Shown: positions 1 through 8,848 of the stretch, piece by piece
How positions within the stretch are numbered: the first letter of the stretch is position 1
Layout of the letters: every line of letters begins with the position of its first letter
Source: Variovorax sp. PAMC26660
Lineage (GTDB): Bacteria > Pseudomonadota > Gammaproteobacteria > Burkholderiales > Burkholderiaceae_C
Length of the DNA stretch: 64,000 nucleotides
NCBI RefSeq assembly: GCF_014302995.1
Contig: NZ_CP060295.1
Span: forward strand, 5,137,501 to 5,201,500
Reading direction: 5' to 3'
Notes under the pieces: generated by a model
Told to the model about the DNA's origin: nothing
Databases searched by the model: none
What the model saw: only the letters and a program-made list of their open reading frames with translations
Program-made: the position numbers and the translations under genes

Positions 1-560
1 CGGAAGAAGGCTTCACGCTCGGCGGCGCGGGGGTGGCCCTGCGGGAAGTCGAAGGACAGCGTGGCCAGCGCATCGATCACGCGGAAGTTGCCCATGTTGC
101 GGCCGTAGATCGTTTCCACGCCGATGATGCCGACGATGATTTCCGCGGGCACGCCGTACACCTTTTCGGCCCGTGCCAGCGTGTCGGCATTGGCGCGCCA
201 GAAGCGCACGCCGGCCGCGATGCGCACCGGGTCGATGAAGCGGCTGCGGTAGGTCTGCCAGTTCTTCACCGTGCCGACCGGGCCCGGCAGCATGAGGCGC
301 GGCACGTTGGGCAGGAAGCGCGCGTTGCCGATGGTGGCGCGCACCCATTCGCGGTCGAGGCCGCGGCGCTCGGCCACCTCGTCGGCAAAGCGCATCGCGT
401 CGTCGCGCGTGGCGTAGGGGATGGTGCCGCGCACGGCATTGCTCGCCACGCGGCCATTGGAGGACTTCTGGGCTACAGCCGCTGTGGACCATGCGCAGCA
501 GGCGGCGAGAAGGGCGACTGCCGCGATGGCGCGGGACGGCGTGGAGAGAAAAAATCGCAT
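1..560 (-). CDS. mltB: Lytic murein transglycosylase B, N-terminal part (C-terminus outside the window)
   Basis: Periplasmic or outer-membrane muramidase-like enzyme that cleaves the MurNAc-GlcNAc bond of peptidoglycan to leave 1,6-anhydro ends. The reading frame runs from the ATG at 560 off the left edge, giving about 186 residues. An N-terminal signal is visible; residues 18-21 (LAAC) could be a lipobox, as in E. coli MltB, or cleavage could follow AVA at residue 30. The family hallmark GVETIYGRNMG lies at 147-157, with Glu149 as the expected catalytic acid, followed by NFRVIDALATLSFDFP. It is the last gene of a minus-strand run behind the TgpA gene (gap about 54 bp). Family assignment is firm; start choice fits the signal peptide. 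Confidence 0.9.
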   Translation of the reverse strand, partial: MRFFLSTPSRAIAAVALLAACCAWSTAAVAQKSSNGRVASNAVRGTIPYATRDDAMRFADEVAERRGLDREWVRATIGNARFLPNVPRLMLPGPVGTVKNWQTYRSRFIDPVRIAAGVRFWRANADTLARAEKVYGVPAEIIVGIIGVETIYGRNMGNFRVIDALATLSFDFPQGHPRAAEREAFF

Positions 561-614
561 GGGCCCGATTGTGCCGTTCGTGCGTGCGGCCCCTCTTCAG
601 AGACACATGTGGTT

Positions 615-2639
615 TCAGCCGCGCGGGTTCGCGGCGGGCCAATTGAGGTGGCGGAACTCGCGGCGCAAGGCCGAAAGCGTCTGGGGCGTGGCCTTGGCGT
701 AGCGCTGGGCTTCGAGCTTCAGCAGCCAGTCGCGAACGGCTTGCGCGGTGGGCCCGAAGCGGGCATCGGCCTCTTGCGCCATCTGGCGCGGCGGGGTTGT
801 CTCGGGCAGCCGCAGGCCGGACTTGGCCAGGCGCGCACGTGCCTGGCCGAGCAGGCGCAGCCACGGGTCGTGCCGGCTGCGTTCCCACAGCGTCCAGGCT
901 GCGCCGGCAAGGCTCGCGCCGATCAGCAGGTAGAGCAGCACATAGGCCAGGTCTTCGAGGCTGGGCGCCTCGAAGCCGATGTTTTTCAGCAGGTTGAGCT
1001 GCCGGCTCTGCGTGTAGTTGAGCACCCACTGGTTCCAGCCGTTGTTCACGGCCTCCCAAGCGGCGCGGATGTTCTGGGCGAGCGTGGGGCTCATCGCGCC
1101 GATGGCACCGGCGAACAGGCCCGGTTGCTGCACCAGCCGCTGCATCTGCCCGATGCGACCGGGCGCCACCGAGGCGGTCGGGTCCACGCGCATCCAGCCC
1201 GAACCCTCTTGCCAGACTTCGGCCCAGGCGTGTGCATCGCTCTGGCGCACGATCCAGTAGTTGTCGACGCTGTTGAGTTCCCCGCCCTGGTAGCCGGTCA
1301 CGATGCGCGCCGGGATCTGCAGGTTGCGCATCAGCACCACGAAGGCCGAGGCGATGTGCTCGCAGAAGCCTTCCTTGCGGTCGAACCAGAACTCGTCGGC
1401 CGTGTCGTTGCCGTAGACGCCCGGCTCCAGCGTGTAGGTGTAGCCGCCGGTGCGCAGGCGTTTCAGCGCGGCCTGCACGAAGGCCTGCGTGGTGGCGTCG
1501 TGCAGTGCCGGATCGTTGCGCATCTCTGCGGCGAGCGCGGCAGTGCGCGGGTTGGTGCCGGGCGGCAGCGACAGGTAGGCCTGCAACTGCCCGCCGGTAC
1601 GCTTGAGCGGGCCGCTCTGGAACTGGGTGTAGCTCTCGGCCCGGTAGCGAACCAGATCGTTGAGCGGCCGGTTCGCGAACCATTGCAGGTCGGGCGTGCC
1701 CGTGACCTCGAAGCCCGGTGCTTCGGGTGCGCGCTGCGCGGCATCGAGCGTCAGCAGCCAGGGGCGGTTGTTGGGTTCGAGCGTGACTTCGTAGCGCACC
1801 GGCTCGCCAGTGACGCGCAGGTTGGCGGACCACTGCGTACCGCGCATCCAGGAAGGCAGCGCCGTCCACTCGCGGCCGTCGAACTGCGCGAGCACCGGGC
1901 CGCGAAAGTAGAGCTGGCTTTGCGGCGGTGCGCGGTTGCCGTCGAACTTGACGCGCGCGGCGATGCTGTCGTCGAGCGCGAGTTCGGCGATGGTGCCCAC
2001 GCGCATGGTGTTTGAAAGACCCGTGCGGCCGGTCATGGCGTCGCTCGGTGTGCCCCAGAGCGGCGCGAAGCGCGGGAACAGAAGGAACAGCGCCAGCATG
2101 ATTGGCGCGCCGGCCAGGGCCATCCATCCCGCAGTGCGTGCGGCCTGCATCAGCGGTGGCCGGCCCACCGGCATGTGCGCGTTGACCAGTGCGGTGAGCA
2201 GGCCGAGCAGCGCGAGCAGCATCGTGAAGGCGGTCAGCAGCGACTGCGAGTAGAAGAAGTTCGTGAGCATCGCGAAGAAGCCCAGGAAGAAGATGACGAA
2301 GGCGTCTCTTCTGGCCCGCAACTCCAGTGTCTTGAGGGCCAGCAGGATGACGACGAGCGTCACGCCGGCATCGCGGCCCAGCAGCGTGCGGTGGGTGGCG
2401 TAGGTGGCCGCCAGCGTCAGGGCGAGCAGGGCGACTCGCCACCATCTGCTGGGCAGCGGGCGTGCCTGCACCGCGAGGCTGCCTCGCCAGAGCAGGACCA
2501 TGGCGGTGATGGCGGTGCACCACCAGGGCAGGTTTTCTGCCTGGGGCAGCACGATCAGCGCGATGACGGCCAACAGAAAGAGCGTGTCCCTGGCATCCCG
2601 GGGGAGGGCTGCGAGCTGTTGCAGGAGCTTCTTCAACAT
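615..2639 (-). CDS. tgpA: TgpA-type membrane transglutaminase (DUF3488 plus transglutaminase core)
   Basis: A 674-residue protein with about six hydrophobic helices in the first 200 residues (DUF3488/TgpA N-terminal domain), a periplasmic transglutaminase-like domain and one more membrane helix near the C-terminus. The catalytic triad is visible: Cys426 in EGFCEHIASAF, His470 in DAHAWAEVW and Asp486 in RVDPTA. P. aeruginosa TgpA is essential and acts in the periplasm, but its substrate is not settled. The start ATG at 2639 (MLKKLLQQ) overlaps the end of the DUF58 gene by 7 bp, which implies translational coupling. The arrangement moxR, DUF58, tgpA is a widely conserved module. Confidence 0.93.
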   Translation of the reverse strand: MLKKLLQQLAALPRDARDTLFLLAVIALIVLPQAENLPWWCTAITAMVLLWRGSLAVQARPLPSRWWRVALLALTLAATYATHRTLLGRDAGVTLVVILLALKTLELRARRDAFVIFFLGFFAMLTNFFYSQSLLTAFTMLLALLGLLTALVNAHMPVGRPPLMQAARTAGWMALAGAPIMLALFLLFPRFAPLWGTPSDAMTGRTGLSNTMRVGTIAELALDDSIAARVKFDGNRAPPQSQLYFRGPVLAQFDGREWTALPSWMRGTQWSANLRVTGEPVRYEVTLEPNNRPWLLTLDAAQRAPEAPGFEVTGTPDLQWFANRPLNDLVRYRAESYTQFQSGPLKRTGGQLQAYLSLPPGTNPRTAALAAEMRNDPALHDATTQAFVQAALKRLRTGGYTYTLEPGVYGNDTADEFWFDRKEGFCEHIASAFVVLMRNLQIPARIVTGYQGGELNSVDNYWIVRQSDAHAWAEVWQEGSGWMRVDPTASVAPGRIGQMQRLVQQPGLFAGAIGAMSPTLAQNIRAAWEAVNNGWNQWVLNYTQSRQLNLLKNIGFEAPSLEDLAYVLLYLLIGASLAGAAWTLWERSRHDPWLRLLGQARARLAKSGLRLPETTPPRQMAQEADARFGPTAQAVRDWLLKLEAQRYAKATPQTLSALRREFRHLNWPAANPRG

Positions 2640-3610
2640 AGCGCCAGCGCCTCCAGGCAAGCCCTTCGATGCGCCTCCCCTTGCGAAGGCTTCACGGCCC
2701 GGCCTGCCACGCGGACGCCATAGTCCACGCCCAACCGATCGGCCATCAGCACCCAGGCACAGAGCCGCGAAATCCGTGCTTCGCCATCCGCCAGGCCGGT
2801 GACCTGCGCATCGAGCCACAGCTCCTCGCGCTGCGTCTGCTGCGTGTCACGGCTGACAAGGTCTTCCGAGCCGGTGGCCTGTGCCCGCGCGGCCTTTTTC
2901 CAGACCACGAGCTTCAGCGGATCGCCGCGCCGGTAGGCGCGCACGCCGTCGTACTCGCCGGCACTGTGGGCCCGCAGTGCGGCCGACACGGCCGCCGGCC
3001 CCGACAACGGTTCGCCCGGCGGCAAGGGCGGTGGATGCGCTTCCGGCGCGGGATAGACCAGCATCTGCGCCGCAGGCCGCCACACGGTCCACACGCGGAA
3101 GGTGCCGAGCGGAAAACGCGTCTCGGCCGTCAGCGGCGGCACGGGATGCAGGCCGCGCCGCTCGGGCTGGAATGCGATATCGACGGTGGACGTGCCTTCG
3201 GCCGGCACATCGGTCCACGCCCACTGGCCACTGCCGCGCACGGCCATGCCGATGCCGTAGCGCACGCTGCGCCGCGCGTTGTGCAGCACCACCCGGAAGA
3301 CGGCTGCGGCGCCCGCGTAGTGCGCGTCGGGCGGCACCATGTGCATGGCCAGGCCGCGCAGCGTGCCGTGGCACACGTGCATGCCCACGGCCACGCTGCC
3401 GGCCAGAAGAAAGGTCAGCAGGTAGCCCAGGTTGAGCTGGTAGTTGATCGAGGCGACCAACAGCACGAGCAAGGTGGCGGCCAGCGTCCAGCCGGCGCGC
3501 GTGGGCACGATGTAGACGTTGCGCTGCGTAAGCTCCAGCGTGTCCGACGGTGGTCGTCGCGACAGGAACCAGCCGTCGATGCGTGAGCGGAGAGCGCCGA
3601 CAGGGGTCAT
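2633..3610 (-). CDS. DUF58 membrane protein of the MoxR/TgpA module
   Basis: A 325-residue protein with two closely spaced membrane helices (about residues 38-80) followed by a cytoplasmic region. The DUF58 signature GVRAYRRGDPLKLVVWKKAAR is intact at roughly residues 225-245. DUF58 proteins are nearly always encoded next to a MoxR AAA+ ATPase and are thought to be clients or partners of it, often with a von Willebrand-like fold. Here the gene sits between moxR and tgpA, overlapping the latter. A biochemical function is not established for the family; I assign only family and module membership. Confidence 0.9.
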   Translation of the reverse strand: MTPVGALRSRIDGWFLSRRPPSDTLELTQRNVYIVPTRAGWTLAATLLVLLVASINYQLNLGYLLTFLLAGSVAVGMHVCHGTLRGLAMHMVPPDAHYAGAAAVFRVVLHNARRSVRYGIGMAVRGSGQWAWTDVPAEGTSTVDIAFQPERRGLHPVPPLTAETRFPLGTFRVWTVWRPAAQMLVYPAPEAHPPPLPPGEPLSGPAAVSAALRAHSAGEYDGVRAYRRGDPLKLVVWKKAARAQATGSEDLVSRDTQQTQREELWLDAQVTGLADGEARISRLCAWVLMADRLGVDYGVRVAGRAVKPSQGEAHRRACLEALALC

Positions 3611-3671
3611 TGGAATGCCTTCGTGCTTCGCACCGTGGTGCGAGCGCCCTTCGGAGCGGCCGGGCGGAGGC

Positions 3672-4604
3672 TCACGGCAATGGCACGGCCGCGATCATCG
3701 CGCGCACCTGCTCGACGGCGCCACGGCCGGCATCGCCGACCGGCGTGAGGCGATGCGCGATCGTCTGCGGCAGCACGGCCTGCACGTCGTCGGGCGCGAC
3801 GTAGTTGCGGTTGGCCAGCAGCGCCTGCGCCTTGGCGGCGCGCAGCACGGCGATGCCGGCGCGCGGCGACAGGCCCTGCAGGAACCAGCGGCCCGAGCGC
3901 GTGGCCGCGATCAGGTCCTGCACGTAGTTCAGCAGCGGCTCGGCCGCATGCACCTGCTGCACGCGCTGCTGGATGGCGGTCAGCTCGCCGGCGGTCAGCA
4001 TGGCGGGCAGGCCGGCCAGCATTTCGCGGCGGTCGATGCCCGAGAGCAACTGGCGCTCGGCGGCGCGGTCGGGGTAGCCGAGCGAGATCCGCATCAGGAA
4101 GCGGTCGAGCTGGGATTCGGGCAGCGCGAAGGTGCCGAGCTGGTCCTGCGGGTTCTGCGTGGCGATCACGAAGAAGGGCGTGGGCAGCGGGCGGGTTTCG
4201 CCTTCGATGGTGACCTGCTTTTCTTCCATCGCCTCGAGCAGCGCACTCTGGGTCTTGGGGCTGGCGCGGTTGATTTCGTCGGCCAGCAGCACCTGGGCAA
4301 AGATCGGCCCGGGGTGGAACACGAAGGCTTGCTGCCCGCGGTCGTAGATCGCCACGCCCGACAGGTCGCCCGGCATCAGGTCGGCCGTGAACTGCACCCG
4401 CGAAAAATGTAAACCGAAGGTGTGCGACAGCGCATGGGCGAGGGTGGTCTTGCCGACCCCCGGAACGTCTTCGATCAGCAGGTGTCCACCCGCCAACAGG
4501 CAGGCCACACAGTCGCGCACCTGCGCCTCTTTGCCCACGATCACCGTGTTAAGCTGACTCAGCAAAGTGGCTAGCTTCGCAGCAACGTCCATATTTGTAT
4601 CCAT
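3672..4604 (-). CDS. moxR: MoxR-family AAA+ ATPase
   Basis: A 310-residue AAA+ ATPase with chaperone-like roles in assembling or activating partner complexes. The Walker A motif is in DVPGVGKTTLA (residues 46-56), the Walker B in VLLADEINRA (about 105-114), then sensor 1 in FVIATQNP and a C-terminal lid domain. The start is taken at the ATG at 4604 (MDTNMDVAAKL); a second in-frame ATG at 4592 is possible. It leads the moxR-DUF58-tgpA run and is divergent from the deacetylase-like gene with only 63 bp between the starts, so both promoters must lie in or overlap that space. Confidence 0.94.
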   Translation of the reverse strand: MDTNMDVAAKLATLLSQLNTVIVGKEAQVRDCVACLLAGGHLLIEDVPGVGKTTLAHALSHTFGLHFSRVQFTADLMPGDLSGVAIYDRGQQAFVFHPGPIFAQVLLADEINRASPKTQSALLEAMEEKQVTIEGETRPLPTPFFVIATQNPQDQLGTFALPESQLDRFLMRISLGYPDRAAERQLLSGIDRREMLAGLPAMLTAGELTAIQQRVQQVHAAEPLLNYVQDLIAATRSGRWFLQGLSPRAGIAVLRAAKAQALLANRNYVAPDDVQAVLPQTIAHRLTPVGDAGRGAVEQVRAMIAAVPLP

Positions 4605-4667
4605 ATGCAAACGATACCGTAAGACCTTGCGGCCCCATGCCGCGTGAGGTCTAGACGCGACAGAGAC

Positions 4668-5621
4668 ATGGGCAAGACAGGCTACTTCACACACCGCGAC
4701 TTCTGGAAGCACGACATGGGCAACGGGCACCCCGAGTGCCCCGGTCGACTGGATGCCATCGAAGACCGCCTGCTGCTCACCGGCGTGGGCGATGCGCTCG
4801 AGCAGTGCGACGTGCCGCTGGCCACCCTTGAGCAGATCACCCGGGCGCACAGCACGGCGCATGTCGAGCACCTCGAAGAACTGCACCAGCGCCTGGTGGC
4901 CGACGAGCCCGCCGGCGGCCCCGACCATGCGCAGGTCGATCCCGACACCGTGCTCACCCGCTTCACCCTGCTGGCCGCGCGCCGTGCCGCCGGCGCTGCC
5001 ATTGCCGCAACCGACGCGGTGATGGCCGGCGACATCGAGAACGCGTTCTGCTCGGTGCGCCCGCCGGGCCACCATGCCTGTTGCGAGCAGGCGATGGGTT
5101 TTTGCTTCTTCAACAACATCGCTATCGCGGCCCGGCATGCGCTGGATGTGCATGGGCTGGAGCGCGTGGCCATCGTCGATTTCGACGTGCATCACGGCAA
5201 CGGCACCGAGAACATTCTCTCGGGCGACCCGCGGGTGCTGATGGTTGGCTTCTTCCAGCATCCGTTCTATCCGTACAGCGGCACCGAGCACCCGGCCTCG
5301 AACATGCTGAACATGCCGATCCCGGCCTACACCAAGGGCATGGACGTGCGGGAGATGATCGAGGCGGTCTGGATGCCGCGGCTCGAAGAATTCAAGCCGC
5401 AGATGGTCTTCATCAGCGCCGGCTTCGACGCCCATCGCGAAGACGACCTGGGCCAGCTCGGCCTCAACGAAAACGACTTCGCCTGGATCACGGGTCGCGT
5501 GCACGATGTGGCCAAACGCCATTCGCGCGGGCGCATCGTGTCGATGCTCGAAGGCGGCTACAACCTCGATGCGCTGGCGCGCAGCGTCGAAGCCCACATT
5601 CGCGTTCTCGCGGACCTGTAA
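4668..5621 (+). CDS. Histone-deacetylase-family amidohydrolase (acetylpolyamine aminohydrolase-like)
   Basis: A 317-residue zinc amidohydrolase of the arginase/deacetylase fold. Signature parts are all present: HPECPGRL at 21-28, the active-site His pair in RPPGHHA (His135, His136), zinc ligands Asp173 and His175 in DFDVHHGNGTE, and Asp254 in SAGFDAHREDDLG. Bacterial members act on acetylated polyamines or other small acetylated amines, sometimes on protein acetyl-lysine; the substrate cannot be told from sequence. The ATG at 4668 was chosen over a GTG at 4644 because homologues begin with this segment. The mscS-like gene follows 39 bp after the stop codon. Confidence 0.9.
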   Translation: MGKTGYFTHRDFWKHDMGNGHPECPGRLDAIEDRLLLTGVGDALEQCDVPLATLEQITRAHSTAHVEHLEELHQRLVADEPAGGPDHAQVDPDTVLTRFTLLAARRAAGAAIAATDAVMAGDIENAFCSVRPPGHHACCEQAMGFCFFNNIAIAARHALDVHGLERVAIVDFDVHHGNGTENILSGDPRVLMVGFFQHPFYPYSGTEHPASNMLNMPIPAYTKGMDVREMIEAVWMPRLEEFKPQMVFISAGFDAHREDDLGQLGLNENDFAWITGRVHDVAKRHSRGRIVSMLEGGYNLDALARSVEAHIRVLADL

Positions 5622-5660
5622 CGCAGCCGGCGTCATTTGGCCGCCGTGCTTTCCCAACCG

Positions 5661-6941
5661 ATGAACTTCAACGACTTCACCCAACGATTGAGCCAGGTCG
5701 ATGCGCGCGGCCTTGCGATCGAACTTGCTGCACTGGTTGCCTGCGTGGCGCTGGCCTGGGCCATCTGCAAATGGTTCGGGCGCGACCAGCCCAAGGACTC
5801 GATCTGGTTCGGCGAGCGCACCTTCGACGGCCTGCTGTTCCCGCTGCTGTCGCTGGTGCTGACCGACCTGGCGCGGCGCGTGGTGATCGAACTGCAGCCC
5901 GTGCTGGTGTTGCGCATCGCGGTGTCGATGTTCCTCTCGCTCGTGGTCATCCGGCTGTTTGCGCGGGTGCTGCGTGCGGTGTTTCCCGCGTCGAATCTCG
6001 TGCGGCTGATCGAGCGCACGATCTCGTGGCTGGCCTGGATCGCGGCCGTGTTGTGGATCGTCGGACTGCTGCCGCCGGTGCTGGCCGAACTCGACAACAT
6101 CACGCTGGCCTTCGGCAAGACGCGCGTGAGCCTGCAGACGATCTTCCAGGGCGTGCTGTCGGCCGGGCTGGTGATGGTGATCGCGCTCTGGATTTCCAGC
6201 ACCATCGAAAAGCGCATCCTGCGCGAGGCCGTCACCGATCTTTCGATGCGCAAGGTGGCGTCGAACGCCGTGCGTGCGTTCCTCTTGCTGGTCGGCCTGC
6301 TGTTCGCGCTGTCGGCGGTGGGCGTGGACCTGACGGCGCTGTCGGTACTCGGCGGCGCGCTCGGCGTGGGCCTGGGCTTCGGCCTGCAAAAGCTGGCGGC
6401 CAACTACGTGAGCGGTTTTGTGATCCTGCTCGAACGCTCGATCCGCATCGGCGACAACGTGAAAGTCGATACCTTCGAGGGCCGCATCACCGACATCAAG
6501 ACGCGCTACACGCTCATTCGCGCAGGCAACGGGCGCGAGGCGATCGTGCCGAACGAGTCGCTCATCACGAGCAGGGTGGAAAATCTGTCGCTGGCCGACC
6601 GCAAGTTCAACATCACGACCAGCATCGTGGTCGGCTACGAGAGCGACGTGGCGCAGGTGCAGTCCATCTTGAGTGAGGCGGCCAAGGCGCAGCCGCGCGT
6701 CATGACCGACCCGGCGCCGGTCGCCTACCTGGTGAACTTTGCGCCCGATGGCCTGGAGTTCACGCTGAATTTCTGGATCGCAGACCCTGACAAGGGCAAG
6801 GACAACCTGCGCTCGGCCATCAACATCGCCATTCTCGAAGGCCTGCGTGGCGCCGGCATCGACATTCCCTACCCGCAGCGGGTGCTGCACATGGCATCTT
6901 TGCCGCCGGGAATCGCGCCAGCGCCCGACGCTGTTTTATAA
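5661..6941 (+). CDS. MscS-family mechanosensitive ion channel
   Basis: A 426-residue inner-membrane protein. Several hydrophobic helices in the first half are followed by the glycine/alanine-rich pore helix of MscS (SVLGGALGVGLGFGLQKL, about residues 228-245) and the beta domain with FVILLERSIRIGD and REAIVPNESLITSRVEN. Channels of this family open under membrane tension to release solutes on hypo-osmotic shock. It is larger than E. coli MscS (286 aa) because of extra N-terminal helices, as in many proteobacterial paralogues. ATG at 5661 is preferred to an upstream TTG at 5637. Confidence 0.92.
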   Translation: MNFNDFTQRLSQVDARGLAIELAALVACVALAWAICKWFGRDQPKDSIWFGERTFDGLLFPLLSLVLTDLARRVVIELQPVLVLRIAVSMFLSLVVIRLFARVLRAVFPASNLVRLIERTISWLAWIAAVLWIVGLLPPVLAELDNITLAFGKTRVSLQTIFQGVLSAGLVMVIALWISSTIEKRILREAVTDLSMRKVASNAVRAFLLLVGLLFALSAVGVDLTALSVLGGALGVGLGFGLQKLAANYVSGFVILLERSIRIGDNVKVDTFEGRITDIKTRYTLIRAGNGREAIVPNESLITSRVENLSLADRKFNITTSIVVGYESDVAQVQSILSEAAKAQPRVMTDPAPVAYLVNFAPDGLEFTLNFWIADPDKGKDNLRSAINIAILEGLRGAGIDIPYPQRVLHMASLPPGIAPAPDAVL

Positions 6942-6942
6942 T
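6937..6942 (+). promoter_or_regulatory. Candidate -10 box upstream of etfBA
   Basis: A perfect TATAAT overlaps the last codon and stop of the MscS-like gene, 135 bp before etfB. I do not see a convincing -35 hexamer 16-18 bp upstream. A second -10-like TAGAAT lies at 7022-7027, closer to etfB. Either could drive etfBA; neither is proven. Confidence 0.28.
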
Positions 6943-7077
6943 CGAGGAAAAGCACGATCGTTCTTTTTTATTGGCAGCCGATGCCGACGAGAAGAATGGA
7001 GAGGCCGCAAAGGTCGCGTCCTAGAATGACCGGTTGCCCTCGAAGCCCCCTTTTTGCAATCCAATGGAGTCAAGTCA

Positions 7078-7827
7078 ATGAAGGTTCTTGTGCCTGTCAA
7101 ACGGGTCGTCGATTACAACGTGAAGGTGCGCGTCAAGAGCGACGGCACCGGGGTGGACATTGCCAACGTCAAGATGAGCATGAACCCCTTCGACGAGATC
7201 GCGGTGGAAGAAGCGGTTCGCCTGAAAGAAAAGGGCATTGCGACCGAAGTGATCGTCGTGTCCTGCGGCGATGCCAAGTGCCAGGAAACCCTGCGCACTG
7301 CGATGGCCATCGGTGCCGATCGCGGCATCCTCGTTGAAACCACCGAAGAGCTGCAGCCGCTGGCCGTGGCCAAGCTGCTCAAGGCGCTGGTGGACAAGGA
7401 ACAGCCTTCGCTCATCATCCTGGGCAAGCAAGCCATCGATGACGATGCCAATCAAACGGGCCAGATGCTGGCTGCGCTGGCGGACCTGCCGCAAGCCACC
7501 TTCGCCTCCAAGGTCGAAGTCGCTGGCGACAAGGCCACTGTGACGCGTGAAGTCGATGGCGGCCTGGAGACCATCTCCCTGAGCCTGCCAGCCGTCATCA
7601 CGACCGACCTGCGCCTGAACGAGCCGCGCTACGTCACGCTGCCCAACATCATGAAGGCCAAGAAGAAGCAGCTGGATGTCTTCAAGCCCGAAGACCTGGG
7701 CGTGGACGTCAAGCCGCGCCTGAAGACCCTGAAGGTCAGCGAGCCACCCAAGCGTGGTGCCGGCATCAAGGTGCCCGACGTTGCAACGCTGGTGGACAAA
7801 CTGAAGAACGAAGCGAAGGTGATCTGA
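7078..7827 (+). CDS. etfB: Electron transfer flavoprotein, beta subunit
   Basis: The 249-residue AMP-binding small subunit of ETF, which carries electrons from acyl-CoA and other flavin dehydrogenases to ETF:quinone oxidoreductase. The start [17 protein letters not shown] and the internal [24 protein letters not shown] and [18 protein letters not shown] segments are typical. It begins at the ATG at 7078 and stops two bases before etfA, so the two are translated together. The acyl-CoA dehydrogenase gene downstream is a plausible electron donor partner. Confidence 0.97.
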   Translation: MKVLVPVKRVVDYNVKVRVKSDGTGVDIANVKMSMNPFDEIAVEEAVRLKEKGIATEVIVVSCGDAKCQETLRTAMAIGADRGILVETTEELQPLAVAKLLKALVDKEQPSLIILGKQAIDDDANQTGQMLAALADLPQATFASKVEVAGDKATVTREVDGGLETISLSLPAVITTDLRLNEPRYVTLPNIMKAKKKQLDVFKPEDLGVDVKPRLKTLKVSEPPKRGAGIKVPDVATLVDKLKNEAKVI

Positions 7828-7829
7828 AC

Positions 7830-8762
7830 ATGACCGCACTTGTTATTGCCGAACACGACCACGCCAGCATCAAGCCGGCCACCCTCAACACCGTGACCGC
7901 AGCGCTGGCTTGCGGTGGCGACGTCCACATCCTTGTGGCCGGTGCCAACGCCGCCGAAGCTGCCAAGGCCGCCGCCCAGATCGTGGGCGTCACCAAGGTC
8001 ATCGCCGCCGACAGCCCGAGCCTCGCTGAAAACCTCGCCGAGAACGTCGCCGCTCAAGTGCTGGCCATCGCCGGCAACTACAGCCACATCCTGTTCCCCT
8101 CGACCGCCAACGGCAAGAACGTCGCCCCGCGCGTGGCGGCCAAGCTGGATGTGGCGCAGATCAGCGACATCACCAAGGTGGACAGCCCCGACACCTTCGA
8201 GCGTCCGATCTACGCAGGCAACGCGATTGCCACGATGCAGAGCAGCGATGCCACCAAGGTAATCACCGTTCGCACGACCGGCTTCGACGCCGCAGCAGCC
8301 ACAGGCGGCAACGCCACCGTCGAAACGGCCGAAGGTGTGGCCGACAGCGGCAAGAGCAGCTTCGTGGGCCGTGAAGTCACCAAGAGCGAACGCCCCGAAC
8401 TGACGGCGGCCAAGATCATCGTCTCGGGTGGCCGTGCCTTGGGCAGCGCCGAGAAGTTCACCGAAGTGATGGCCCCGCTGGCCGACAAGCTCAACGCCGG
8501 CTTAGGTGCCAGCCGCGCTGCAGTGGACGCAGGCTACGCCCCGAACGACTGGCAAGTGGGCCAGACGGGCAAGATCGTCGCGCCGCAGCTGTACATCGCA
8601 GCGGGCATCTCGGGTGCGATCCAGCATCTGGCCGGCATGAAGGACTCCAAGGTGATCGTGGCGATCAACAAGGACGAAGAAGCGCCGATCTTCTCGGTGG
8701 CCGACTATGGCCTCGTGGCCGACCTGTTCGTGGCTGTGCCCGAACTGGTGAAGGCGCTCTGA
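7830..8762 (+). CDS. etfA: Electron transfer flavoprotein, alpha subunit
   Basis: The 310-residue FAD-binding large subunit of ETF. The C-terminal FAD domain carries the family signature [20 protein letters not shown] and [16 protein letters not shown], near residues 230-270. The N-terminal half is the usual shared ETF domain. The ATG follows the etfB stop by two bases. A strong stem-loop at 8785-8806 closes the etfBA transcript. Confidence 0.97.
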   Translation: MTALVIAEHDHASIKPATLNTVTAALACGGDVHILVAGANAAEAAKAAAQIVGVTKVIAADSPSLAENLAENVAAQVLAIAGNYSHILFPSTANGKNVAPRVAAKLDVAQISDITKVDSPDTFERPIYAGNAIATMQSSDATKVITVRTTGFDAAAATGGNATVETAEGVADSGKSSFVGREVTKSERPELTAAKIIVSGGRALGSAEKFTEVMAPLADKLNAGLGASRAAVDAGYAPNDWQVGQTGKIVAPQLYIAAGISGAIQHLAGMKDSKVIVAINKDEEAPIFSVADYGLVADLFVAVPELVKAL

Positions 8763-8784
8763 CCGTATCGACGCAATGAGCCAG

Positions 8785-8810
8785 AGGGCATCGTTCGCGA
8801 TGCCCTTTCT
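8785..8810 (+). terminator. Rho-independent terminator after etfBA
   Basis: A perfect 9-bp stem (AGGGCATCG with CGATGCCCT) is capped by a TTCG tetraloop and followed by TTTCT. It lies 22 bp after the etfA stop and 38 bp before the acyl-CoA dehydrogenase start. The tail is short, so termination may be partial and allow read-through into the dehydrogenase gene. Confidence 0.75.
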
Positions 8811-8848
8811 ACATCTGCCGTATCTGCTGTATCTGGAGACAAGACCCC

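Noticed and set aside
13..2523. Very long open frames antisense or out of frame to tgpA and mltB
   Set aside because: Arg/Ala/His-rich translations typical of shadow frames in high-GC DNA; the true genes on the minus strand have clear domains.
4605..6890. N-terminal extension of the moxR frame across the deacetylase and MscS genes
   Set aside because: It is antisense read-through; MoxR proteins start at the MDTNMDVAAKL position.
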